From Nephromyces sp. MM_2019 (taxonomy: Eukaryota; Apicomplexa; Aconoidasida; Nephromycida), in the NCBI GenBank assembly GCA_015657535.1, contig JADHZB010001925.1, positions 67,969 to 131,968 of the forward strand: a DNA stretch of 64,000 nucleotides, read 5' to 3'. Made by a program: the position numbers and the translations under genes. The notes under the pieces are model-generated. The model was not told where the DNA came from. It saw only the letters and a list, made by a program, of their open reading frames with translations, and made no database searches. Of the stretch, positions 12,086 to 24,588 are shown piece by piece. Position 1 is the first letter of the stretch. Every line of letters begins with the position of its first letter.

Positions 12086-15000
12086 ATCTAAATTTTCAAT
12101 AATAGGTGTTGTGTTTTTCTAACAAAAAATTTATTCAATTATCGTCAACTGTGATTTCCTAAGACTGAGCAATGTAAAAGAATATATAAAGTATTGACAC
12201 TAAGTATGCAGATGTGTATACAGTGTTTGTGTATGGGTTAAGAATGATCTATTTTGACTGTGTGAGCCTACCGCATATAGGAGTGTAGCCGGTGCATGAG
12301 AAGAGGTGGAAAACAGCGTAGATAGGTGTTTGGGGATTTGAGAAGTATAGAAAGGTGTGCGGGTGTTTCATGGATGACAACTGCATACGTTACGGGTTTA
12401 TAGTGAGTGATATAACAGCTTCTCTGTCTAAAAGTTATTAGGCCCTATAAACTTAGAATTTGTTTTACACACACGCGCATCATAATCAAACTACAATTTT
12501 AAATTCTGTGTAAACACACAAACATTAAAATCGCACTACGAAAGCTAATGTGTAAATGTGAGGTTTGTTATGCATTCAATACTCATGTCTTTGAGAGTGT
12601 GTATATGTGAGGATTTTAGCAAAGAGAGCTATATCATAGATTTATCTCTGACGTACATTTGACGAGGCGATGGTAAATTTCATTGAAGCTTTGCGTGTGA
12701 GTCTTTAGGAAGAAAGTGTGTTATATAAGGAGGTTTTGAGGTAGTTGGCAGTTCAATTCTTGAAAAACATGTACCAAAATATGTAGGAGTGGGTGTAACT
12801 ATACAATCTGTGTAGCTTTATGCAAAGATATGCGTATCTGTGTTTAGTTGTACAATCTGGTTAGCTAAATACCAAGCTGTGTGCTTGCCTGTATGTGTGG
12901 TTGTGTAATCTGTATAAGTATATAGTGAGATGTCCGTGGGTATATGTTGTGATCATGTAATGTAATGTATAGATTTATATCCAAAGATGTGTGTCTGTGT
13001 ATTTGTTTATATTATCGCTATAGCTGTATATTAAGGCCTGTGCTCATAAAAGATGTGAGTGTATACTTATTTTTATCATGTGATATCTAATTGATCATTT
13101 TCTATGTAATTAAAAGATATACAAGTTTGTCTCTCACATATTTGGCCTAGAGGTATATAAATTGTGTATGTTTATGTAATGTATTAAGGAGTAAATGGAT
13201 TATATAAAAGTATAAGAATATGCACTAATTTAAATTTTTAATTTTATAAAAATTTTAATAGAGGTGTGGATATTTCCACTCTTAATGAATGGTTGATAGA
13301 AATTGTGTAGACAAATTTCAAGTTGACATTAATTTGGTATTATGATTTCGTCTTGAGTGTTTAAGTGTAATAACTTCGTATGATTGTTTGTATATATTTG
13401 ATTGTATGTATGTAGGTTTGTGTTCGTATAAAATATTAATGGGGGGACTTGGGGGGCAGAGTTTACAAAAAGATATGCACTATTTATTGAATGATTGAAG
13501 TATTGGGAATATGTTAAAATGTTCAAGTTTTTTTTTTGGCTTAAAATTTTTTAAAAAATGCTCAAAATATAAAAGCATAAAAATGAGTTTAAAATAAAAA
13601 AATGTTAAAATATTTGGTTACACACACACTTTTTCAGAGCTTTTGTACGAATTTCAATCGTTTTTAAGCAATTCAGATTCATCAGGTATACCTTCTTTGT
13701 CATTTCATCTTCATTTAGATCTATGAATTATTTATTTACACAACTATTTTAATTAATTTAATTACCAAATCTATAAAATTATATAAAATTGCAAGCTTAA
13801 GATAGAAATATATAAATATAGAATTCTTTGATACACATACATACACCTACAATAAAACATTACTTGAAATAAATAGGAAATTTTTTTTCTCGAGTATTTT
13901 TATTCACGGTGTGTGTAAATTCATTTGATAAGCTATAAATAAGCAACATTGAATTGTTGTAATTTATTTATTAATATATGAACTTATTTTAAATCTACAC
14001 ATTTTATATCAGATTAGTTCATAGCTCGCGAGGTGTTTTTACATTGTAAATTTATATATATTATATTGCATATATCCAATATTGTAACAATGTATATTTA
14101 TATATACACTTTGTAATGTTATATAAATATATAGATATGAAAATAAGTATTTCCATATCAAATATATAACACAACACAGTTGTATAATTTCATATCAAGC
14201 ATGTAACTTCTTATATCGAAAATTTGATTCCCTATCAAACACAGGTTTACACACACAATATTTAATCCCATCTCAAACACATAAACAGCACACACATCTG
14301 AATCCATACACACTCATATATGTAATCTCGTATTAAAATATATATACCTATATAAAATCTCATATCTATGTATGATTATATCTAACTTATATACACACAC
14401 ACATTTATAAATAAACTCTTATAAATATATTTATTTATTTATTTATGAATGTTATAAGATTGTTAAATTTTGATTGATAAAAATTGTATTGGATCAAAAT
14501 CATCAAACAATTATATTTATGATTTACATATTCATGAAAAATTTTAGGTTTTTGAATAATATGTATAAACTGGTTGTTAAAAGTAGTTTTATATTCGTAA
14601 AAAATAAAGTGTAAAACTATCCAATCATATGATTATGCTTATATACACTAAAACATATATATATTACATAGACATCTAAATATATGAATATATTTTTTAC
14701 ACATACATTTACACTTAGATAATTACAGGTAGATATTACACCTATTTATTTGTAAGAATTTCTACACATCTATATATAACGGAGTAATTTTAGATTTAAG
14801 GGTTATAATTCAAACTTCTTGAAAAAGTGAGTAAAAATAAAAAAATCCAGGGTAATAGTTGTACTTAAAATTTAAAAACGAATTGGATGTAAAGATGTAT
14901 ATATATAACCAAATTAAGAATAGTTATTATATCCAAGGTTTTTAAAAATAAAATTCCTTTATCGCCTGAAACTTTTGATTTGAATTTAAAATGTACAAGT

Positions 15001-17016
15001 TGACTGATATATATATATATATTTACACACATTCTTTATAAGTAATAAATTAGTTAAATTATTGTATAGAATCTCAATATGTATACGATTATATACTTAT
15101 ATGCAATTCAGTATAAGCATACAAAATATAAAATATGAATTTAAATAAAAGGTTAAAACTTCATTTATTATATAGAGATGTATATATATAAACTTCTTGT
15201 GTTATATATATACAAATAAGATATGCTCTATGTTCATAACACTTGTGTAAATATTGTTGGAAACATTTGTTTATTTAATATATTTTTTGTTTTGTTGTCA
15301 AATAATTTGTAAAAAAAAAATTGCGTTTGTATTTTTAATTTATAAATCAAATTGGATTTCTAAGTACTTAAACATTTATTATAAGGTCATATATATATAT
15401 ATATGTCTTAGTCTTGCTCTGAAGTAACAATGTAGATTGTGTATGTAAAAAGTGTTAAATACATTGCTAATTTTAAAAGTTATAATATATATAATACTAT
15501 GTATGAATTTTTAAAAAATTTAGGTTTATAACTGTAAAAAAATTATATAATTTTGGTTTGAGAGTTTATAAATAAATGTATATGTATGTATGCATGAGTA
15601 ATAAGCAAAGGTGGTGTACTTGTGTTTGAAAAATTTCTGATGTATGTGGGTGTAAAAAATTCATGGGGAGTGTGTTCGTGCATGAGTGAGTAAAAACTCT
15701 AAATGATGTATGTGTGAGAAAAAGTAAAACAAGTATAACAGTGTGTATATATAATCCTAAATTTTTCTAAATTAATGTAATTTGTAGGTTGCCAAAGAAA
15801 TACATACTAAGCACAATAAAAAAACATTTTATACATATAAGTTCGAAAAGCGTATTTTTGAACTTTTGTATAATGATTAAAATTATTTTTATTGGGAAAT
15901 AAATACAAGTAAATATATCAGCTAATATATATATATAATAAGAATAGCTAACAGGAAGTCTAACAAATTATGTGTAATAAAAAATTATTTTGTATCTTGT
16001 TTTCCAAAGAGAAATAATAGATTAAAAATAGGGTTTATTTTGATGTCATGTAGATGGATATATACTTTGTTGTGCGTGTAGCAATGTAATATTTTAAGTG
16101 TATATGTGTTTCTCTCTGTGTGTCTCTGTTTGTGTATCTGTGTACAAATGTGTTTATTTGAGTACGTGTGTAAAAGTTAGGGTGCGTGTGTGAAACTGTA
16201 TGTGCATATAAATTTGTTAGATATGCTTGTCTGTAAAAAGAATATGTAGCTATCATAATCTGTAATCTATATGTAGTTATGTAGTTGAATAGTAATCTCA
16301 GTTGTATGTGTAGAAAATATGATAATCTTTATTTATTTGTTATTTATATTAGGCTAGTAAAAAGAGTAAAGAGTTTGTGTAATTGCTTAAATTGTATGTT
16401 AGGTTGTGTGTAAAAAAATTATAAATAAATTCTAAGGTTATGGATATGTATTTTTTTAAACTAATTAAGTGATTACCTACACTACAATATTCAAGTAAAT
16501 AAATATACTGATTTAAAAACTTGCATACTCATCCATAAAATTAAATTTTAATGCAAACAAAAATCAAAATAATATATATATACATATATATATAATTTAA
16601 ATATGCAAATTATAATTATGAATAATAAGGTAGGATTAAGAAAATTATTGAAACATCAAAATAAAAAGAATTGATGTATTTACACGACTTTAAGTGAAGT
16701 CATAATAACAAAGGCAAAATAAAATAATATTTTGTAATATGGTGATAATTGTTGACTAAGAACATAATGAGGGTGGTAAGCCTTTATATGTGTATGTGTG
16801 TGTTGTGTAATATATATATATATATATTTATATATGTATATGTGTGTGTATATAATTAATTTATATAGATCAGTAAGTAAAAAAGCTCTTTGCTTGGTTA
16901 TATTTCAATAAAATGTATATAATTATAGATTTCATGTAAATATAAAGCTAGTTATGTGTGCGTAAACGTATCACTATAAATGTGTGTGTACTATTAGTCT
17001 ATTTAATGAACCAAGG
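12086..17016. other. Spacer, G/T-rich then TA-rich
   Basis: No exon with recognisable motifs. The plus strand is strongly G/T-rich at 12180-13060 (upstream of the minus-strand ApiAP2 gene), then mainly A/T with TA runs (14041-14130, 15009-15021, 16811-16826). Short ORFs at 13329-13526 and 16035-16256 are translations of tg/ta repeats and are not supported as genes. Confidence 0.55.
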
Positions 17017-20000
17017 TTATTTAAGTCCTTTGGAAGACAGTATGCTAAAATGGAAATGTATAAGTTTCCGTAGTGAGCAAAACATTATATTTTTATCGAA
17101 TATAAGTGTGTTTTGGTCACTGTGTGCAGGAGATAATGACCATGGTGATGAATCTTGGAAGGCTGAGTTTAAGTGTTCCGTGTGTGCGTAATCATCATCC
17201 ACTGAAAGCTTTCTTTTCTTGTTATTATATGTATTTGAGTCATCCTTATTTAATATGGCCATCGTTTCTTTGTAATATTTTACAAATTTGAAAATTTCAT
17301 AGACAGCAATACGAAGGTTTTGACACCGTGGATTGGGAAGTGAAGGTAGAGGGGTTGAGAGAGGTCGTGCTGAGTGGTAGCTACAAAATAATGCCTCTGT
17401 TCGATTTTGGCTGTATTTATATACACAAACAGTGCGTGTGGGTGTGTGTGGGTGTGTGAGTAGATGTAAAAGTTTATGTTTGTGAGAAAGAAGTAAATGT
17501 GGCTCAAGAGCTTGTATGATATAATATGTATAGACAGAGTATTGATGATGGGAGTATATTTGTGACTTAGAGTAGGGGTGTTGTGTATAACTTAGAGTAG
17601 GGTGTAAATTTTGTATAGTGCTGATCGGGCGCGTGAGTTCAGTAATATGTACATAATAGGGTATGTACATGTGTTTTTGTAAAGGAGGGTTTAGGATATC
17701 GAAGATATGTATACAGGTTCTAGGTAATAATGGGGTTGCTTTTGTTTTGAGTAATCAAAAGGTGTGTATCTAGGTTTTTTTAAATTCGTAACAGACAATT
17801 ATGAATGGGGTGATGTTATAAATTGTTAATTGTAATGAAATTATAATGAATTGAGCCATTAGCTAAGAATAGAAATCGCTGTCAATGTATGTGTATAAGT
17901 ATTTCCAACAAACTTTTTATAACAGGGCCAATGTAGGATTTCGAATGCACAGGGTCCGTGGAAAGTGTTTGTACAGCCCTTAAATGAGCATGCTGTATAT
18001 ATAAGAACAAATATTTGGTAAAAAGAAGTATAGGTATAAAATCACAACCGCACACACGCATATGCACACTCCATCATATATCGATTTCATGAATAAAAGC
18101 ATTGTTTTGATTACTTATTGAGGCGCCAGGTTGTTGACAAATCATACAGGGGACAGACGCACTTTTTATAAGCGCTCTTGAAACATTGAACCACCGACTA
18201 CCTTCATTATTTGACACAACTTCAGGTGTGTAATATGCACATGTTTCATGTACTGCAAATAGACGTGAGGCACCCGAAGAGTCCAGCAATCGAACACATC
18301 CAATAAATGGTGTTTCTAGTCTGCAGTGTGCGAAATTGTGCATATGTATAATTGATTTAGAGTTTGTTTAAAAATGTGTAATAATTGAGGCCTATGAAAT
18401 AAGATCTGATATGCTTTGTATGTCTGTGTAATTCAGCGTGTAAGTGTACAAAATGATGGGTTTAGTTGTATGAGAGTTATCAAATAATTATAAGGTATTA
18501 ATTATGAATATACACATTATTGACATACGTTTGAAGTTGACTACAAAAGGCGCATTTTATCTGAGAAAACCAACCTTCACGCCCTCTATAAGACATATAT
18601 GTAATACATTTTATTTACGTTTATAAACAAGAGGGATACGCATCTATAATCAATTGTATACAGAGCATAAATATACGCATATACATGTTTATTAAATGTG
18701 TAGTAGGACACAAAAGTGTGTGTTTATGATAGTTCTCACATGCATGTTTCTATAATACTCCACACTCGTCGCCATATATCATACACAAGAATGTGTGAGT
18801 TTGACAATAGGTATATAAGAGTGAGTGTGTAACAATAAGATCAATACTAAGTATATTTAATGTATCCTCTAGTTTTGGGAGGCTCACATCCAATAATTTC
18901 AACTCACTCTTCAGAGGGGCCTTCAAGGGTATCCTCTTGATACTCTGGGTAGCCATCATATTGATTCAAGATTGCTGGTGTGTAAACCTTCTCAGGGCCT
19001 TCAAACCATTTGTATGCTTGTTCACGTTTAAGTCGTCCAGTGCCCCAGTCAATGATTCGTTCTGCTTCTCTCCTTCCACTTAAGTATGCACCTGTGAGAT
19101 TTGGGTAAGGATGCACACATATGTACACATGTGGACACCTATTTATAGAAACAAGCTCTTAGGAAGATATACACTTCCCTATGAACAAACACTCAAATCA
19201 CACGTCCGGCTATATACACACGTAAAGGAACATATGTCTATACATACAATTATACACATACACACACACGCAAATCCATACATCTATACATACAACTATA
19301 CGCATACAGACACAAATCACACATCCATATATGCAACACATGAATCACAAATCCATATGTCAGCCCTCATTTATGTATCCCGCAATATGCTATATAACAC
19401 ACCCCTTACACACTTTTCCTAGAGTGTGTGTATATACTCACCATGGACTGTAGATGGGTAAGGACGCATTGTATGTTCACCCGCAAATAATAAACGATGT
19501 TTTACAGGGTATGAGAGTATATCATAATCACGGCCCAGCATACCTGGAGGTAAATATGAATAACTTCCCCTTGAAAATGGGTCTGTTAACCAACAAGAAA
19601 TAGATGTGTATAAAGGTGGAGGAATTGGCCCATGAATTGAAGAGAGTACAGCCATTGCCTCAGCAATCAACTCTTGAGGTTCTCTCTGTTCACTCTCAAT
19701 ACTAAATTTACCAAGCAACTGAATGGTGTACATACATGTATATATATATGTGTGTGGAGGTGATGTTTTGGATAAGGGGGAAAAGGGAGAGATCAGGATT
19801 TATTTGTCAAGGTTTTGTATAAAGGTGTAGGATTGTGTAGATGTGTAGGTTTGTATAGATGTGTAGGTTTGTATAAAGGTATAGGTTTGTATAAATGTGT
19901 AGGTTTGGATATGTAGGCTTGTATAGATGTGTAGGTTTGTATAGGTGTGTAGGTTTGGGTCTGTGTAGGTTTGGATAAATATATTTTTAGTATGTGTAAA

Positions 20001-20026
20001 TGTTGGTAGGGGATATGTTGAAGTAA

Positions 20027-20067
<41 letters not shown>

Positions 20068-23000
20068 TGTGTGTTTAGGCGTAATTGACATACCAAGATC
20101 AAGAGGGCAGGTTTGGGGTGTAGTAATATTATTTGAGAGTATTGTCCACGAATCCCAGAAGCCCATCCTATTTGTGTTTTCGAACAATCCCAAAATATTC
20201 GTGGGAAAACCAAAAGAATTTTATTAATAAGTCCAAATCCCATACGTTTGATTACAGATTGCTATAAAATTTGATGTATGTACACATATGTGCAATCACG
20301 ATTAATGGGTTAAAAGATGTTGTGATAAATTAGATATATGCTGCAAATTCTCCATGAAGATCATCATATCTTAAAACCATTACATTTAAGAAATTATATA
20401 CACACACATCTTCAAAACAAATGCACATCTTTATAACAAATATAAATTTCTAAATAAGCACACACACGCATACATCTTCAAAAACAATACATGAACACAC
20501 ACATATCTTCAAATTCAATAAATATACATACACATCTTTAAAAAACACGTGCAAACACATTCATCTTCAAATACAATAAACGCACACACACATATCTTCA
20601 AATTCAATAAACATAGATGCACATCTTTAAAACAATACGTGCAAACACATGCATCTTCAAAATCAAATATACATATAACAACGCACATATATAATGAAAA
20701 AAAAATATATACATAGACCTTATGTACATATACAAAACAAGCAAAATTAGGCCTCAAATCCTAGATGTGTACGAGGTGTATAGGTATATCTAATTATATA
20801 CATATACAAACACATTTGTTTGTAAATATAAATAAATATGAAACATATTTCAAACCTTATATTCGGGGAGTGGGGGCTCAAATCGAATGCATGCAGTAGG
20901 GTTGAATTGATTTGATTTAAGGTTGGATGTGTTTGATGTAGAATTTGTAGCTGTGTTTTTAACAGCAAAATTAGGTATTGTGTGTGGGGGTACTGGGATA
21001 GTTTCATAGGAAGGTGTCGGTTGAAGTGACTCATGCCAAGTAAGTTTAGTATTTAATGAAGTTTGGTGTGCAAAATAAGTGTGGTCGATGTTGTTATTAT
21101 TTAAGAATGATTGGTCTAATGATGCCTTAAGAACGCCTATATATAAATAGAGAAAGTGTAAATATGAGTCATTTATAGCATGTGTATGAGTAGAATTTAG
21201 GTTGTATAAGAGAGTGTGTGAAGTGTACATAAAATTTGGATGAGTGAATATCTATTGTGGGGTGTACGAGTATCCTGTTTGAAAATGATCATCTAATATT
21301 AACTAATAAAAATGTACGGAAAAAAGTGTGTGAATGTGTATGTATATTTGTATGTATAGATATGTATTTCCAGAAAGAGTTCAATAACATGTGTTATTTA
21401 TGAGTATCTATCTATATATACTTGTTTAAATGTAGTAATCAGAGTTGTCAAAATTTGACTTACCTAGGGGTACGGTGACTATACAAAATTCAAAGTGACT
21501 CGGGGTAGAGGTGTGTGTAAAATGGAGAGTTACACCCTCTTCATTATATTGAATTTTTTGTATTACATGCTCCAACCTTATATCTAAATCTGCTGCATAA
21601 ATTTCTACTATTTTTTGATATCCATCTGCTATCATCACATGAGGGCCATCGAGGGCTGTTTCATCATCCTGAGTGTACATACGCATACAAGTTAAAGTGT
21701 CATTGAAGGGACACATATACAATATGGAGTATCTTTGAAGAGATACCTATACATATATTATCCTTGAAAGGATGTACACACATGTGCACCATAGAGTAGT
21801 TTAAATACAAGTATACTCACATATACACGATACAGAGCTTCTTGAAGGGTTATAAACAAACAAGTACAAATATGCATTGAGATATACTTAGATACACACA
21901 TATAATTGGAATTGCTATCAAATAATTAAAGAAAGAGGGGATGCTCATAGAAACCAATCGTGTTTAATATGTGTGTTTGTATGTACGCGCATAGTGTGTA
22001 TGGCTTTACCTGATCCCATGTGTTTAAAGACAGGTCATTGACATTAGCTCCAGTAGAGTATTCAATGTTAGCCAAATGCCAATTTAGTATGCGACGTCTC
22101 ATGGGATCATTTTGGGATGATTCTTCCAATTTCTCTTCTAAAATTTCCCCTAAAAATATGCATATATATATACACACACACATGTGAACACAGGCATAGT
22201 GTATGTCTACACATGATTAGGTAAATCAATTTCGAAAAAAATTGTAACTCTTGTGCACTATCATCATGATATATATATATATATATGTCTGTGAGTTTTG
22301 TACAAGGGTGAATATGTGTACGTATATGTTTCATATTTAGTGTAATGGTAATTTTTGTGCGATATATATATATAGATTTGTCTATTGTTTAAGGGTGTAT
22401 GTTATTTATATCTGCTTATTTAGTGCATAAGGATAGGTAGGGTTTTAGTGTGTGTGTATAAGGTATAAGTAAAATTGAGAGTATAAATATATATATTTTT
22501 CTGTGGTATTTAGGAATGAGTGTGGGTGTGTGTGAGTATTGATTCAATTCAAAATACCAAGTGAGAGGTTAATTGACTCATTGATAGGTACACTTTGGGC
22601 ATACTCTTCTGCTTCTTTTAAGTGGCTTTGGTGTGTGTTGAGTGCCCAGCCATCGAAATATTCATTGTATTTTTCGCCATTTGCATCATATAAAGTAGCT
22701 TCCTTTTCCTGTAAAGATAGAATTATGTATATAAATGTGCATAGATATGGGTGATTAAATGTGTATAGAAATATGCATAGGAATTTGTGTAAAAATGTGT
22801 ATAAAAATTTAGATATATATAAATTGAATGTGATAATTTTGTGAATAACTCAATATTGTTATAGATTAAGAGTTTAAGGCATGTGTATGTGTTGGTGGCC
22901 ATATTTATATGTATAGGATTTGTTTATTTATAGGAATGTAAATGTAAACTAATTAAATACGGGTAATGTATATATTCTTTTGAAATTTCTTTAAAACTAA

Positions 23001-24588
23001 CATTATTGTAATTGTCTGGGTAAATTTGTAAATTGTGTTTTACACAAGTCTCATAAATTGGGTTGTGTGTAATACCATGTATCCATGAGGCACCCTAAAT
23101 AACAATTTGTGTATGTGATTTTCACGAGTTGTGTAAGGGCGTATAAGTGTTTGTGTATATTCTGTCTATCTGAAGGTTCTATTGGTTTTCTTAATTAGTC
23201 ATTATTTGGTTATATAATTGTATGTAATATGTAGCATCATGATTTACAAGATGAATAGATAAGATAATTTGGGCATGTAATGCTTGTTATGAATAAATTG
23301 CGTACTACTAGTAGTTTGTAATTTGTTTTGTGTGAACAATGTGTTTGGTGTGTGTAATGTGCGCAAGGAGTGAAGTGAAAGTAATGAGAAATGTTAAACA
23401 ATTGATAATCATACACACATAATTATACCACGTCTAGCCCTTTTAATGCATGACATTCCAAGCTATGAATTCTTCCACCAATCCTATTACGCCCATCAAA
23501 AACCACTACTGAAAACCCAGCATCTTTGAGATGCTTTGCAGCACTGAAATTTTTTTAAAATGTGTAAAATAGAAATTAAAAGCTACCTTATATATACTTT
23601 CATAAACAGGTTGGGTTTATGTGTGGGTCATATTAGTGCTATACAAAAATAAGTCTATGTGCACTCTGAAATTTTGGATGGTATTAGTGTTGCATAAAAA
23701 TAAGTATATGGGCAATTTGTATTTTTAACAAAAGGTGCCAAATGATAAATTTCAAGCGCAAAAACATTGTGAACATACATGTTTCTCCCATGCTTATACA
23801 TGCAAATGAAAAATTAATTCCTACTCTAAGAATCCTATAAATCTGTGTGTACACAACACCCAAGTTTTCATACAGATTAAGCCCGCCCTAATATAGATAA
23901 AGTCACATGAGTTCACACACCCACTTTATAATTCATACACTACACACCTGATGCCCGAAATTCCGGCTCCAATGACTGCAATTTTATGTTTCTGGAATGA
24001 AATCTTTGTCTTTTTGCTTACATGAGATGCTTTCGATGTTTTCTTCTTGGGTAGGGGAGTGAGTATCTTCTGTGTATCTAAGAAAGGGTTAAAATAGCCC
24101 TGTGAAGTTGTGTAGTCTTGAGTTTCATCCTCTTCTTCTTCTTCATACATCTCATCCTCTGTGTCTTTATTTTGTTTCGAGTCTGGAGGCCTATCTTCAT
24201 TGCGCCTGAAGCTGTATGGCTGATATAAATGTTCTGGCGAGTGCAAGTAGTGTGGTGTGTTCCGGCGTGTTGACCTCGAGTGTCTGTCGTGGTTATTCTG
24301 TGATCGTGTGTTAGGTTTAAGCTGAGATTGGTTAGCTTTTGGTGAGGGCATGCTATGAGCTGAAGCTGAGGTTGATTTCTGTGTGTTTCCTGACGAATTA
24401 TTTTGTTGTGCATAATTGTTTTCAGAGGCTGTAAAGGTTACTGAAGGAAGAGAAGGCTTCCGAGAGTAGCCATCCAAGGATGGAGAAGGAGGGGATAGGG
24501 ATTTCACTGAGGCAGTGATACTATACATGCTTGGAGAATCACATGAGTCATGTTTGGATGACTCATGGGTACCTTGGTGGAGATTCAT
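17017..24588 (-). CDS. LSD1-like flavin amine oxidase with C-terminal ePHD finger
   Basis: Thirteen exons, reading down the minus strand: 24588-23948, 23543-23429, 23094-23002, 22708-22558, 22149-22010, 21668-21464, 21136-20856, 20261-20094, 19718-19442, 19091-18908, 18320-18115, 17992-17914, 17410-17017; phases close, 977 residues. Residues 1-200 are disordered with an acidic run. The dinucleotide fold starts at IGAGISG (207-212), then FDGRNRIGGR (229-238), GASWIHG (253-259), RRRILNWHLANIEY, a Lys in GLINK (556, matching the LSD1 catalytic lysine), GSYSYLPPG and FAGEHT (about 676-681). Residues about 757-857 form an extended PHD finger: HETCAYYTPEV, CMIC, GASITCSFKGC, FHGPCA, FCSYH. A KKRK motif near the end suggests nuclear import. 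Predicted role: FAD-dependent histone lysine demethylation. No SWIRM or tower domain is visible. Least certain sites are the GTT donors of exons 3, 7 and 12. Confidence 0.85.
19811..19980. repeat. Minisatellite, ~18-19 bp unit
   Basis: About nine imperfect copies of a unit resembling gtgtaggtttgtatagat, lying in the intron between exons 8 and 9 of the LSD1-like gene. On the minus strand it reads as a Thr/Tyr/Gln/Ile repeat ORF, which is a by-product of the repeat and not an exon. Confidence 0.85.
20035..20062. repeat. (TA)n microsatellite
   Basis: A nearly pure TA run in the same intron of the LSD1-like gene as the adjacent minisatellite, just downstream (on the minus strand) of the exon ending at 20094. 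Confidence 0.85.
20396..20672. repeat. Minisatellite with atcttcaaa core
   Basis: Seven or eight diverged copies of a unit of roughly 30-37 bp, each with a cacacaca part followed by catcttcaaa and an aacaata/aataaa part. It fills much of the intron between exons 7 and 8 of the LSD1-like gene. Its minus-strand translation (Cys/Val/Phe/Glu) is not supported as protein. Confidence 0.75.

Noticed and set aside
19800..20243. A single 147-codon minus-strand ORF as a separate protein
   Set aside because: It joins a true LSD1 exon (20261-20094) to intronic TA run and minisatellite; the family motif ends at the donor at 20094.
20396..20672. Possible CRISPR-like array of spaced repeats
   Set aside because: Repeats are diverged, have no constant-length unique spacers, and lie in an intron of a eukaryotic gene.
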